Shown piece after piece: positions 51,495-60,503 of a DNA stretch of 64,000 bases. The DNA is taken from NCBI GenBank assembly GCA_902495355.1, contig CABUWV010000001.1, positions 156,148 through 220,147 of the forward strand. Direction: 5' to 3'. The notes beneath the pieces were generated by a model that was not told the origin of the DNA, made no database searches, and saw only the letters and a list, made by a program, of their open reading frames with translations. Position numbers and translations under genes: made by a program. How positions within the stretch are numbered: the first letter of the stretch is position 1; each line of letters starts with the position of its first letter. Origin of the DNA: an uncultured Collinsella sp. (GTDB taxonomy: Bacteria > Actinomycetota > Coriobacteriia > Coriobacteriales > Coriobacteriaceae).

Positions 51495-52628
51495 ATGAGG
51501 GTTTCCTGCATAGCGTTCACTGAGAGGGGGTATGCGTTGGCGGAGCGCACCGCACGCGCGCTTTCCGATTGCGCGCAGACAGGTGAAGATGACCCTGGCT
51601 GGGACGTTTCTGTTTCGCGCGGGTTCGGCGAGGGGAAGGTCGACCTGCGCGCATGGACGGCGCTCGCGTGGGAAGCGTCGGACGCGCTTCTGTTCGTGGG
51701 CGCGGCGGGCATCGCCGTGCGGGCTATCGCGCCGTATGTCGCCTCGAAGGCAAACGATCCCGCGGTTGTGGCGATCGACGAGGCGGGGCGCTTTGCCGTC
51801 CCGCTTTTATCGGGGCATTTGGGCGGTGCGAACGAGCTGGCGCAAACTGTGGCACGCGTGGCAGGGGCCATCCCCGCCATCACCACGGCGACTGACGTCC
51901 GCGGCGTGTGGGCGGTGGATACGTGGGCGCGCCGTGTGGGGCTCGCCGTTTCGAATCCCGAGGCCATCAAGCGAGTGTCGGCGCGGCTGCTTTCGGGCGG
52001 GCGCGTGGCGCTCTATTCCGACATGCCGATTTCGGGACAGCCGCCTGAGGGGGTTGACATTGCGTCAGACCGCGCTCGGGCCGATATCGTCGTGTCGCCG
52101 TTCGCTGGCGCGAACGCAGGTGCGTCCGTTTGCGCGGCGGAGACAACGGGCGAGTTCGTGCTCGCCGGTGAGACGGGGAAGCCGGCGGGCGTGCGGGCGC
52201 AGGCGCCTGCGTCCGAGCCGCTTCGCCTTGTCGTGCCCTGCATCGTTGCGGGCATAGGGTGCCGTCGCGGTGCGTGCGCCGAAGCGATCGAGGAGGCGTT
52301 TCTTCTCGCGTGCGGGCAGGCGGGTATCTCGCCTTCGGCCGTGCGCAAGGCGGCGACGATCGACGTGAAGGCGCACGAGGAGGGTCTGCTCGCCTTCTGC
52401 CGCGCGCGCAATATTCCGCTTGCGACGTATTCCGCAGATGAGTTGTCGCAGGTCGAAGGCAGCGTTTCGCCATCTGATTTCGTGCGCGCGACGGTGGGGG
52501 TCGACAACGTGTGCGAGCGCGCGGCGCTCGCGGACGGGGGCAAACTTGTCTTCCCGAAGCTCGCTCACGGCGGCGTGACCGTCGCGTTTTCCAAGGTAAC
52601 TATCGAACTTTCGTTTAAGGAGCGGTGA
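51495..52628 (+). CDS. cbiG: Cobalt-precorrin-5A hydrolase
   Basis: 377 residues with the three CbiG parts: N-terminal region with DALLFVGAAGIAVRAIAPYV, the middle GHLGGANELAQTVA and ITTATDVRGVWAVD, and a C-terminal domain GIGCRRGACAEAIEEAF. It opens the delta-lactone and releases acetaldehyde, the ring-contraction step of the anaerobic route. Directly after the cbiL remnant; overlaps cbiH by one base. Confidence 0.92.
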   Translation: MRVSCIAFTERGYALAERTARALSDCAQTGEDDPGWDVSVSRGFGEGKVDLRAWTALAWEASDALLFVGAAGIAVRAIAPYVASKANDPAVVAIDEAGRFAVPLLSGHLGGANELAQTVARVAGAIPAITTATDVRGVWAVDTWARRVGLAVSNPEAIKRVSARLLSGGRVALYSDMPISGQPPEGVDIASDRARADIVVSPFAGANAGASVCAAETTGEFVLAGETGKPAGVRAQAPASEPLRLVVPCIVAGIGCRRGACAEAIEEAFLLACGQAGISPSAVRKAATIDVKAHEEGLLAFCRARNIPLATYSADELSQVEGSVSPSDFVRATVGVDNVCERAALADGGKLVFPKLAHGGVTVAFSKVTIELSFKER

Positions 52629-53371
52629 TGGGAAAGCTCTTCGTGGTGGGGATCGGCCCGGGCGGCCCCGACGGCATGACGATTGCGGCCCGGCGCGCGC
52701 TCGAGGCGGCCGACATCGTTGTGGGGTACACGAAATACGTGGAGCTCGCGCTCGCCGCCGTGCCCGACGCGGCGCATCTCGCGACGCCGATGATGCACGA
52801 GGTTGAACGGTGCCGCTTGGCGCTTTCGCGCGCGCAGAGCGGAGAAGCCGTGGCGCTCGTGTGCAGCGGTGACGCGGGCGTGTACGGCATGGCGAGCCCC
52901 GTGCTGGAGCTTGCGGAGGACTACCCCGATGTAGACGTGGAAGTTATCGCCGGGGCCACCGCGGCTCAGAGCGGGTCGGCGGTGCTCGGCGCCCCGCTTG
53001 CCCACGACTTCGCGGTCGTGTCGCTCTCCGACCTGCTCACGCCGTGGGAGGTCATCGAGCGCAGGCTCGCCGCCGTGGCGAGCGCCGACTTCTGCATCTG
53101 TTTGTACAACCCGCGCAGCAGAAAGCGCGCCGACAGGCTCTCGCGCGCGGCGAAGATTATGCTCGAATGGAAGGCCCCCGACACGCTCTGCGGCTGGGTA
53201 CGCAACATCGGGCGCGAGGGGCAGCAGCCGGGCATGTGCAGGCTCTCCGAGCTGGGGGAGATCGACGCCGACATGTTCACCACCGTGTTCGTCGGCAACG
53301 CTGACACGAAGCTCGTAGGCGGCCGTATGGTCACGCCGCGCGGGTATCGGGAGATTCCATGCGAAAGGTAA
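52628..53371 (+). CDS. cbiH: Cobalt-precorrin-3B C17-methyltransferase
   Basis: 247 residues. GKLFVVGIGPGGPDGMTIAAR at the N terminus, YTKYVELA, CSGDAGVYGMASPVLE and YNPRSRKRAD are CbiH/CobJ marks. It carries out C17 methylation and ring contraction. ATG 52628 is five bases after AAGGAG. No C-terminal CbiG- or CobN-like fusion is present. Confidence 0.93.
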   Translation: MGKLFVVGIGPGGPDGMTIAARRALEAADIVVGYTKYVELALAAVPDAAHLATPMMHEVERCRLALSRAQSGEAVALVCSGDAGVYGMASPVLELAEDYPDVDVEVIAGATAAQSGSAVLGAPLAHDFAVVSLSDLLTPWEVIERRLAAVASADFCICLYNPRSRKRADRLSRAAKIMLEWKAPDTLCGWVRNIGREGQQPGMCRLSELGEIDADMFTTVFVGNADTKLVGGRMVTPRGYREIPCER

Positions 53372-54708
53372 CGATCATCGGGGCGGGGCCCGGAAACCCC
53401 GACTTGCTCTCGCGCGCGGCGCTCGACGCGATCGACATCGCCGACGTGGTCATCGGCGCTCATCGCGCGCTTGCCGGCATCGACGTGCCGCCCGACGTGG
53501 TGAGATGCGAGCTCGTGAAGACGGCGGACATCGTCGCCGCGCTCACCGATGCGGCGTCGTGGCGGCGCGCCGTGGTCGTGATGACGGGCGATGTGGGGCT
53601 GTTCAGCGGCGCGCGCCGCCTGGTGGAGGCGCTCTCCGGCGACGCGCAGGTGGACGTGCGCGTTGTTCCCGGCATAAGCTCAGCGTCGTATCTCGCCGCG
53701 CGCCTCGCGCGTCCATGGCAGGATTGGCGCTTCGCGAGCGCTCACGGCGTGGCGTGCGACATTGTGGCCGAGGCCGAGCGCTCAGGCGAGCTCTTCCTCG
53801 CCACGTCGGGCGGGGAAGACCCTTCGCGGCTTTCGGGCGAGCTTGTGCAGGCGGGCTTCGGGGACGCGCGCGTGACGGTGGCCGAGCGCTTGTCGTACCC
53901 CGATGAGCGCATCACCTGCGCGACCGCAAGTGAAATCGCAGGTCAGACGTTCGACGACTTGAACGTGATGCTTATTGAGTTCGCAGGCAGCGCCGGGTCG
54001 CCTGCGGGCTCTTGCGCAGCCTCCGAGGTGCCGGCCGACGCGTCATCGCCCGCGGCGGCTTCTTCCGCGGCGGACCCTGCGGGCGAATCCCGCGCCGCGA
54101 GCTCCCGCTGGCCGTACGCTTCCTCGGGCATTCCCGACGAGCTCTTCATCCGCGGCGACGTTCCCATGACCAAGCAGGAGGTGCGCGCCGTCGCGCTTGC
54201 GAAGCTGCGCCTTACCGCGACCGACACCGTGTGGGACGTCGGCGCCGGCACGGGGAGCGTATCGATCGAGGCGGCGCTCGTCGCGCGAGCGGGGTCGGTA
54301 TGGGCGGTCGAGCGCAACGCTGCCGGCGTGCGGCTCATCCGAGAGAACGCGGATGCATTCGGGTGCGGCAACGTGCATGCGGTCCCCGGTGTCGCCCCCG
54401 AAGCGCTCGCGAAACTGCCCGTCCCCGACGCCGTGTTCGTCGGCGGGAGCGCGGGCGAGCTTCCCTCCATCGTGGAGGCGGCGCTCGAGAAGAACTCGCA
54501 GGTTCGTCTGTGCGTGCCATGCGTCACCGTTGAGACGCTCACCGAGGCGTGCGCGCTCCTCTCGGGTTCGCGCTTTAAGGGGTTCGAGGCGTGCCAGGTG
54601 TCGGCCGCCCGCGCCGAGGCTGTAGGCTCGCACCATCTCATGAAGGCGCAAAACCCCGTGTTCCTCGTCAGCGCGCGTGGTGCAGGTGGGGAAGGCGGCG
54701 CCCGGTGA
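53359..54708 (+). CDS. Fused precorrin-6Y C5,15-methyltransferase/decarboxylase (CbiE-CbiT)
   Basis: 449 residues, a natural fusion as in CobL. The N-terminal half (1 to about 205) is CbiE: VTIIGAGPGNPDLLSRAALD and MTGDVGLFSGARRL. An Ala/Ser/Pro-rich linker (about 208-265) follows. The C-terminal half is CbiT: GDVPMTKQEVRAVALAKLRL, then WDVGAGTGSVSIEAAL (SAM site). It methylates C5 and C15 and decarboxylates the C12 side chain. Overlaps cbiH by 13 bases. Confidence 0.93.
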   Translation: MRKVTIIGAGPGNPDLLSRAALDAIDIADVVIGAHRALAGIDVPPDVVRCELVKTADIVAALTDAASWRRAVVVMTGDVGLFSGARRLVEALSGDAQVDVRVVPGISSASYLAARLARPWQDWRFASAHGVACDIVAEAERSGELFLATSGGEDPSRLSGELVQAGFGDARVTVAERLSYPDERITCATASEIAGQTFDDLNVMLIEFAGSAGSPAGSCAASEVPADASSPAAASSAADPAGESRAASSRWPYASSGIPDELFIRGDVPMTKQEVRAVALAKLRLTATDTVWDVGAGTGSVSIEAALVARAGSVWAVERNAAGVRLIRENADAFGCGNVHAVPGVAPEALAKLPVPDAVFVGGSAGELPSIVEAALEKNSQVRLCVPCVTVETLTEACALLSGSRFKGFEACQVSAARAEAVGSHHLMKAQNPVFLVSARGAGGEGGAR

Positions 54709-56087
54709 GCACGACCATCCCGCGCTTCATGGTCGCTGCGCCCTCGAGCGGGAGCGGCAAGACGGTCGTTACGTGCGCGCTCCTGCGCGCGCTCGCGCGC
54801 CGCGGCCTTGCATGCGCGGCCTTCAAATGCGGCCCCGACTACATTGATCCGCTCTTTCATCGTCGCGTCGTGGGCGCGCGCTCGGGCAACTTAGACGGCT
54901 TCTTCACCGACGCCCCGACGCTGCGCGCCCTGCTCGCACGTGGCGCCGCTGGCGCGGATGTCGCGGTGCTCGAGGGGGTCATGGGCTTCTACGACGGCAT
55001 GGCGCCCGGCGTGGCCGACGCGAGCAGCTACCAGGTTGCGCGCGACACAGAAACGCCGGTCGTTTTAGTGGTGAACGGGCGCGGCGCGTCTTTATCGCTC
55101 GCCGCCGTAATCCGCGGCATCGCCGAGTTCCTGCCTTGTGCGAACGTGCGCGGCGTCGTGCTGAACAAGACGAGCGCCGCTGCCTGCGCCTATGCGGCGC
55201 CTGCGATCGAGAAGCACGCGGGCGTCGCGGTTTTGGGGAATATCCCCGCCGACGAGGTGTTCTCGCTCGAAAGCCGGCATCTGGGGCTTGTGACCGCCGA
55301 CGAGGTGGAGCAGCTCTCCGCGCGCATCGATAAGATGGCCGAGCTGGTGGAAAAGAGCGTCGACGTCGACCGCTTGCTCGAAATAGCGGCGACGGCACCC
55401 GATATCCGCGAGGAACCTTACCGGTTGGAGCCGATCGCGGGAGCGCGGCCCATCGTCGCCGTCGCGCGTGACGAGGCGTTCTCGTTCTACTACGAGGAGA
55501 ACCTGCGCGCGCTCGAGGACCTGGGTTGCGAGCTGGCCTTTTTCAGCCCCCTGTGTGATAGCGAGTTGCCCCGGGGGACAAGCGCCCTCTATCTGGGAGG
55601 CGGCTACCCGGAGCTCCATGCGCGGCAGCTCTCCGAGAACGCGCCGATGCGCGAGGCGGTGCGGCGTGCGGTGGAATCCGGCGTGCCGACGGTCGCCGAA
55701 TGCGGTGGGTTTCTGTACCTGCAGCGCGAAATCGCCGATAGCGAGGGGCGGCGTTGGCCTGTTGCGGGCGCCCTTGAGGGCGCAAGCGAGAACGGGGGAA
55801 GGCTGTCCCATTTCGGGTACGTGGATCTCACTTCCCAACGCGACGGGCTCTACGGGCCGCGCGGCACACGCATCCGCGCGCACGAGTTCCACTACTGGCA
55901 GTCCACCTGCCCGGGCGGCGACTTCTGGGCGCAGAAGCCCCGGCGCGACAAAGGCTGGCCGTGCATGACGACTACCCCGTCCCTGGTTGTGGGCTTCCCG
56001 CATGTGTACTATCCTGCGAACCCCGACGTTGCGCGCGCGTTCGCGTCTGCCGCAGCGTCGTTCGCAGAGAGGAGACGGCATGGCTGA
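54705..56087 (+). CDS. cbiA: Cobyrinate a,c-diamide synthase
   Basis: 460 residues. ATP-grasp-like N-terminal domain: APSSGSGKTVVTCALLRAL, KCGPDYIDPLFH, EGVMGFYDG. C-terminal glutaminase domain: YLGGGYPELHARQL with the catalytic Cys region VAECGGFLYL. It amidates side chains a and c. GTG start at 54705 overlaps the CbiET stop (GTGA). Confidence 0.94.
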   Translation: MSTTIPRFMVAAPSSGSGKTVVTCALLRALARRGLACAAFKCGPDYIDPLFHRRVVGARSGNLDGFFTDAPTLRALLARGAAGADVAVLEGVMGFYDGMAPGVADASSYQVARDTETPVVLVVNGRGASLSLAAVIRGIAEFLPCANVRGVVLNKTSAAACAYAAPAIEKHAGVAVLGNIPADEVFSLESRHLGLVTADEVEQLSARIDKMAELVEKSVDVDRLLEIAATAPDIREEPYRLEPIAGARPIVAVARDEAFSFYYEENLRALEDLGCELAFFSPLCDSELPRGTSALYLGGGYPELHARQLSENAPMREAVRRAVESGVPTVAECGGFLYLQREIADSEGRRWPVAGALEGASENGGRLSHFGYVDLTSQRDGLYGPRGTRIRAHEFHYWQSTCPGGDFWAQKPRRDKGWPCMTTTPSLVVGFPHVYYPANPDVARAFASAAASFAERRRHG

Positions 56088-57222
56088 AGCAACCGAAACC
56101 GCGCTTGCCTGCATCCGCGAGGAAGTCGAGCGCGCGTTCTCGTCGGCTCCGGGCGCCGTGCTCGAAGCCGCGCTCTCCCGGATCGCGCCCGCAGACGAGT
56201 GCGCCCGCGCCGCCGCGTACGCCGCGTGGGACTCCATCGCGCACCCCTTGGGGGGATTGGGCGACTTTGAAGACGCCGTCGCGCGTATCGCCGCAGCTCA
56301 GGGGAGCGCCGAGGTGGCCGAGTTTCCCCGTGCGCTCGCAGTATTCTTCTCCGACAACGGGGTCGTTGCCGAAGGCGTGTCGCAAAGCGGGCAAGACGTG
56401 ACGCGAGCCGTCGCGCGCAACATGTGCGAGGGGGCCACGAGCGCCTGCCGCATGGCGGCGTTCGCGGGTGCCGAGGTCGTGCCCGTCGACGTTGGTATGG
56501 CCCGGAGCATAGAAGACGCGCGCATGGTGCGCGCGAACGTGCGGCGGGGGAGCGGCAACATCGCGCACGGGTTCGCTATGTCTCGCGATGAGGCCGTGCG
56601 CGCGATCGAGGTCGGAATCGCCGTCGCGTGCGGGCTTGCCCGCGCCGGCGTACGCCTTCTCGCCGCGGGCGAGATGGGCATCGGCAACACGACCACCTCG
56701 GCGGCGGTGGCCGCAGTGCTCATCCGGGCGGACGTGCGGAGCCTCGTCGGGCGCGGCGCGGGGCTCTCGGAAGCCTCGCTCGCGCGCAAGCGCGACGTTG
56801 TCGAGCGCGCTATCGACGCGAACTCGCCCGATCCCGCCGACCCGATCGACGTGCTCTCGAAGGTGGGCGGCTTCGACATCGCAGCGATGTGCGGCTTCTA
56901 TCTGGGGGCCGCGGCCTCGAAGGCGCCGGCGCTCCTCGACGGGGTCATATCCTGCACGGCGGCCCTGTGCGCGGCGCGCCTGTGCCCCAATGCCTTGGGC
57001 TACTTCGTGGGCACCCACGCATCAAGCGAACCCGCAAGCCAGGAGCTCCTTCGCGAGCTCGGCATTAAGGCACCCCTCGACGCGGGCATGCACTTGGGCG
57101 AGGGCGCGGGCGCCATGGCGTATCTGCCCCTTCTGGATTCGGCGCTGCGCGTGTACCGGGATGGGAAGACGTTCACGGCGACTGGCATGGCTGCTTACGA
57201 GCATTTCGAGGCCGGGAAATGA
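56080..57222 (+). CDS. cobT: Nicotinate-nucleotide-dimethylbenzimidazole phosphoribosyltransferase
   Basis: 380 residues. FFSDNGVVAEGVSQSGQDVT, then AAGEMGIGNTTTSAAVAAV (substrate pocket) and the catalytic Glu in LGEGAGAMAYLPL. It activates the lower-ligand base as its ribotide. No gene for making DMB (bza or bluB) is in the window, so the base may be scavenged. ATG 56080 with GAGAGGAG upstream; eight-base overlap with cbiA. Confidence 0.94.
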   Translation: MAEATETALACIREEVERAFSSAPGAVLEAALSRIAPADECARAAAYAAWDSIAHPLGGLGDFEDAVARIAAAQGSAEVAEFPRALAVFFSDNGVVAEGVSQSGQDVTRAVARNMCEGATSACRMAAFAGAEVVPVDVGMARSIEDARMVRANVRRGSGNIAHGFAMSRDEAVRAIEVGIAVACGLARAGVRLLAAGEMGIGNTTTSAAVAAVLIRADVRSLVGRGAGLSEASLARKRDVVERAIDANSPDPADPIDVLSKVGGFDIAAMCGFYLGAAASKAPALLDGVISCTAALCAARLCPNALGYFVGTHASSEPASQELLRELGIKAPLDAGMHLGEGAGAMAYLPLLDSALRVYRDGKTFTATGMAAYEHFEAGK

Positions 57223-57767
57223 CGGTGACGTTCGTTATCGGCGCCGCAGCGAGCGGCAAGAGCGCCTATGCCGAGTCCCTGTGCCTCGGGCACGACGGCC
57301 CCCGCGTGTACCTGGCAACGATGGAGCCCTTCGGGGAAGAGGGCGCCCGCCGCATCGCGCGCCATCGGGCGCTGCGCGAGGGCAAGGGGTTTTCCACCCT
57401 CGAGCGCACGCGTGACGTGGGCGCCGCAGCGTCCGGGCTTCCGTGCGGCTGCACGCTTCTTTTGGAGGACGTGGGCAACCTGGTTGCGAACGAGCTCTTC
57501 GCGGAAGGCGGCTTGTCCCCACGTGACCCCGATGCTGCGGCGCGCGAGGTGCTCGGAGGCATCGAACGGCTCGCTCAGGCCGCTGCGCATACGGTGGTGG
57601 TTACCGTCGACGTGTTCGCCGATGGGATGCGCTACGATGAGGGGACCGAGGCATGGAGGCGCGCGCTCGCGCGCGTGAACGCGGGCGTGGCGGCGCTGGC
57701 CGACCGCGCAGTCGGAGTGGTATGCGGGATTCCCGTGTGGATGAAAGGCGAAGGACCTACAAGGTGA
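57219..57767 (+). CDS. cobU: Adenosylcobinamide kinase / adenosylcobinamide-phosphate guanylyltransferase
   Basis: 182 residues. P-loop GAAASGKSAYAES, YLATMEPFGEEGARRIARHRALR (with the guanylylated His of the family) and LLLEDVGNLVANELF are intact CobU marks. It phosphorylates adenosylcobinamide and attaches GMP. ATGA overlap with cobT and GTGA overlap with cobS. A second, shorter CobU-like domain lies in the fusion at 58528. Confidence 0.92.
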   Translation: MTVTFVIGAAASGKSAYAESLCLGHDGPRVYLATMEPFGEEGARRIARHRALREGKGFSTLERTRDVGAAASGLPCGCTLLLEDVGNLVANELFAEGGLSPRDPDAAAREVLGGIERLAQAAAHTVVVTVDVFADGMRYDEGTEAWRRALARVNAGVAALADRAVGVVCGIPVWMKGEGPTR

Positions 57768-58531
57768 AGATAGCAGAGGCAATCGGCGCGGCGTTCGGAA
57801 CGTTCTCGCGCATTCCCGTCCCGAAATCGGCCTGGACCGATTTCGGATCAACCCATGCGCTTGCCGCGTTTCCCCTGGTGGGCCTTGCGGAAGGCTTCCT
57901 CATGACGGCGTGGGGGTACGTGGCGAACCTGCTCGGCGTACCCGCGACCATCGTCGCGGCCGTGCTCGCGGCGCTGCCTGTGGCGGTGACGGGAGGCATC
58001 CACCTAGACGGGCTCTGCGACACCTCCGATGCGCTTGCAAGTTGGGCCCCGCGCGAGCGAAAGCTCGAGATCATGCACGACCCGCGGGCGGGCGCCTTCG
58101 GGGTCATTGATGTTGTCGTGTACCTTATTCTGCAGTTTTCCCTGTTCACCGCGCTGCCGCTTACGGCGGGGGCGTTCCTCGCGCTTCTGTGCTCGCTCGT
58201 GTTCTCCCGTGCGCTTTCGGGGCTCGCCGTAGAATGCTGGCCTGCCGCGCGGGCGGACGGCATGGCCGCGGGACTCTCGCCTGCTAAGAAGCGCGCGGCG
58301 ATCGTCGTGCCGCTTTGCGCTTTCGCTGCGGCTTCGGCTGCAGGGATGGTCGCGTGCGCTCAGGCCGTCGGCGCCCTTATGGCGGTGGCGGGGCTTTTGG
58401 CGCTCGCGTGGTACCGTCATGTTGCCCTGTCCCGCTTCGGCGGGGTGACGGGGGATTTGGCCGGATGGTTTCTGCAATGGGCCGAGCTCTCGATGCTTGC
58501 CATGCTGGTGGCGGGGGGTATGCTCCTATGA
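57764..58531 (+). CDS. cobS: Adenosylcobinamide-GDP ribazoletransferase (cobalamin synthase)
   Basis: 255 residues with about six TM helices. FGTFSRIPVPKSAW at the N terminus, GGIHLDGLCDTSDALAS with the conserved Asp residues, and MHDPRAGAFGVIDVV are CobS signatures. It joins AdoCbi-GDP to alpha-ribazole (phosphate) at the membrane. GTG start overlaps the cobU stop. Confidence 0.93.
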   Translation: MKIAEAIGAAFGTFSRIPVPKSAWTDFGSTHALAAFPLVGLAEGFLMTAWGYVANLLGVPATIVAAVLAALPVAVTGGIHLDGLCDTSDALASWAPRERKLEIMHDPRAGAFGVIDVVVYLILQFSLFTALPLTAGAFLALLCSLVFSRALSGLAVECWPAARADGMAAGLSPAKKRAAIVVPLCAFAAASAAGMVACAQAVGALMAVAGLLALAWYRHVALSRFGGVTGDLAGWFLQWAELSMLAMLVAGGMLL

Positions 58532-59529
58532 TTCTCGTGGTAGGCGGCGCGCATTCGGGGAAGAGGACCTTCGTGCGCGAAAAGCTCGGGTTCGCGGCGG
58601 ACGATTTCGTCGACGCGGCGCAGCTTGCGGAGGGCGGCGTGCCCGCGGCTTTTGCCGGCCGTGTCGCGTACCGTGCTGAGGAACTCGTACGCGCGCTCGA
58701 CGCTGACCGGGCGCTCGAGCGGCTGATTGGCTTCGACGCAGTGATTCTGCCCTTGGTCGGCTCGGGGGTCGTCCCCATGCGTGCGCAAGACGCCCAATGG
58801 CGCGAGCGCGCGGGGCGCCTGGGATGCGCGCTTGCTGCGCGCGCCGACGTCGTCGTGCGCATGACGTGCGGGATTCCCCAGGTCATCAAAGGAAACCTTG
58901 CCGATGCGCCTCGAGGGACGCAGGACGCGGGCGCGCCTTTTGAAGTCGTCTTCGTGCGCCATGGTGCCACGGCGGGCACGGAAGACCATCGCTACAGCGG
59001 GGCGGGCACCGACGAGCCCCTGTCGAGCGCGGGCGAGCGCGCTTTGCGCGACCTCGCGTGCGATCGTGACGTGTTCCGTGTTATCACGAGCGGCATGGCC
59101 CGCACCGACCAGACGGCACGCATTCTCTTCCCGAACGCGGAGCTTATGGCGTGCCCCGGTCTGCGCGAGATGGATTTCGGCGACTTCGAGGGGCGAAGCG
59201 CCGCCGAGCTTAAAGAGGATGCGCGCTACCGCGCCTGGGTAGACTCCTGGTGCGAGACGCGCTGCCCGCATGGCGAGGGCAAGAGCGATTTCACCCGCCG
59301 CGTCGTCGCGGCGTTTCGGGAGGCGTGCGAATCGGAGCGCGCCCAGGGGAGTGGGCGCGCCGTCTTCGTCGTTCACGCGGGTACCGTGAAAGCGCTGCTC
59401 TCCGAGCTGGCTGTCCCGAAAATGGGATACTTCGACGTGCATACCGAGCCGGGCGGCGCATGGGCCGCCACCTGGGATGGGCGCTGTCTTCGCGACGTTC
59501 GCCCCGCTTCGGGGGGCGATGCCCGGTGA
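58528..59529 (+). CDS. Fusion of a CobU-like P-loop domain and a CobC-type alpha-ribazole phosphatase
   Basis: 333 residues. The first 135 residues look like a shortened CobU: VVGGAHSGKRTFVREK (P-loop) and VRMTCGIPQVIKG near its end, but the guanylylation His region is not evident. From about residue 140 it is a histidine phosphatase: FVRHGATAGTEDHRYSG (phospho-His145), SGMARTDQTARILFP, LREMDFGDFEGRS and VVHAGTVKALLSEL. The phosphatase should make alpha-ribazole or finish adenosylcobalamin phosphate. The first domain's role is unclear given the full CobU two genes earlier. ATGA overlap with cobS. Confidence 0.85.
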   Translation: MILVVGGAHSGKRTFVREKLGFAADDFVDAAQLAEGGVPAAFAGRVAYRAEELVRALDADRALERLIGFDAVILPLVGSGVVPMRAQDAQWRERAGRLGCALAARADVVVRMTCGIPQVIKGNLADAPRGTQDAGAPFEVVFVRHGATAGTEDHRYSGAGTDEPLSSAGERALRDLACDRDVFRVITSGMARTDQTARILFPNAELMACPGLREMDFGDFEGRSAAELKEDARYRAWVDSWCETRCPHGEGKSDFTRRVVAAFREACESERAQGSGRAVFVVHAGTVKALLSELAVPKMGYFDVHTEPGGAWAATWDGRCLRDVRPASGGDAR

Positions 59530-60503
59530 TGACGATTCTTGCCGTCGCCGCCGGGTTCGCGGCCGACCTTGCCTTCGGCGACCCGCGCTGGCTTCCCCAT
59601 CCCGTCGTCGCCATGGGGCGCGCGATCATGTGGGCCGAAGGCCGCCTGCGGCGCGCATTCCCGCAAACGTCCGCGGGCACGCGCGCCGCAGGGCTTGTGC
59701 TCGCCGTGGCGCTTCCGCTTGCGTGTGGACTTTTGACCTGGGGAATCCTGCATCTTTGCGGCATGGTTCACTCCGGCTTGCGCTTCGTGGTCGAGGCATG
59801 GGCGAGCTATCAGATTCTCGCGACATGCGAGCTGCGCCGCCAGAGCCTGGCCGTGGCCCGCGCGTTCTCGAAGGGCGGCCTTGTCGCGGCGCGCGAAGCC
59901 GTCGGGCTCATCGTGGGACGCGACGCGTCTGTTCTCGACGAGCAGGGCGTCGTGCGCGCCGCCGTGGAAACGGTGGCGGAGAACGCGAGCGACGGCGTCA
60001 TCGCGCCGCTTTTCTACCTTATGATCGGGGGTGCGCCATTGGGCATGGCGTACAAGGCGGTGAACACGCTCGACAGCATGGTGGGCTACAAAAACGAGCG
60101 CTACATCGACTTCGGCTGCGCCTCGGCGCGCCTCGACGATGCGGTGAACTGGATTCCCTCGCGCTTATCGGCCCTGCTCATGATCGCCGTGTGCCCGATC
60201 GTTGGGCTCGACGCGCGCGGGGCGGCGCGCATCTGGCGCCGCGACAGGCGTCGCCATGCGAGCCCCAACTCGGCGCAGACCGAGTCAGCGTGTGCGGGCG
60301 CGCTCGGGCTGCGCCTGGCGGGACCCGCGGTGTATTTCGGCAAGCTCGTTGAGAAACCGACGATAGGCGACGCGTCTCGCGAAATCGAGTGGGGCGACAT
60401 CGCCCGGGCGACAAGGCTCATGCTCGCCGCGTCCGTATGCGCGCTCGTCGTCTTCGGCGCCGCGCGCGCGGCGGTCGTGCTCGCCGTGGGGGCGATGGCA
60501 TGA
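59529..60503 (+). CDS. cbiB: Adenosylcobinamide-phosphate synthase (cobinamide synthase)
   Basis: 324 residues, several TM helices. FAADLAFGDPRWLPHPVVAMG at the N terminus, ENASDGVIAPLFYLMIGG and YKAVNTLDSMVGYKNERY are CbiB/CobD-type marks. It attaches the aminopropanol arm to cobyric acid. ATG 59529 overlaps the previous stop (TGATG); GTG 59526 is an alternative. Overlaps the decarboxylase gene by four bases. Confidence 0.93.
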   Translation: MTILAVAAGFAADLAFGDPRWLPHPVVAMGRAIMWAEGRLRRAFPQTSAGTRAAGLVLAVALPLACGLLTWGILHLCGMVHSGLRFVVEAWASYQILATCELRRQSLAVARAFSKGGLVAAREAVGLIVGRDASVLDEQGVVRAAVETVAENASDGVIAPLFYLMIGGAPLGMAYKAVNTLDSMVGYKNERYIDFGCASARLDDAVNWIPSRLSALLMIAVCPIVGLDARGAARIWRRDRRRHASPNSAQTESACAGALGLRLAGPAVYFGKLVEKPTIGDASREIEWGDIARATRLMLAASVCALVVFGAARAAVVLAVGAMA

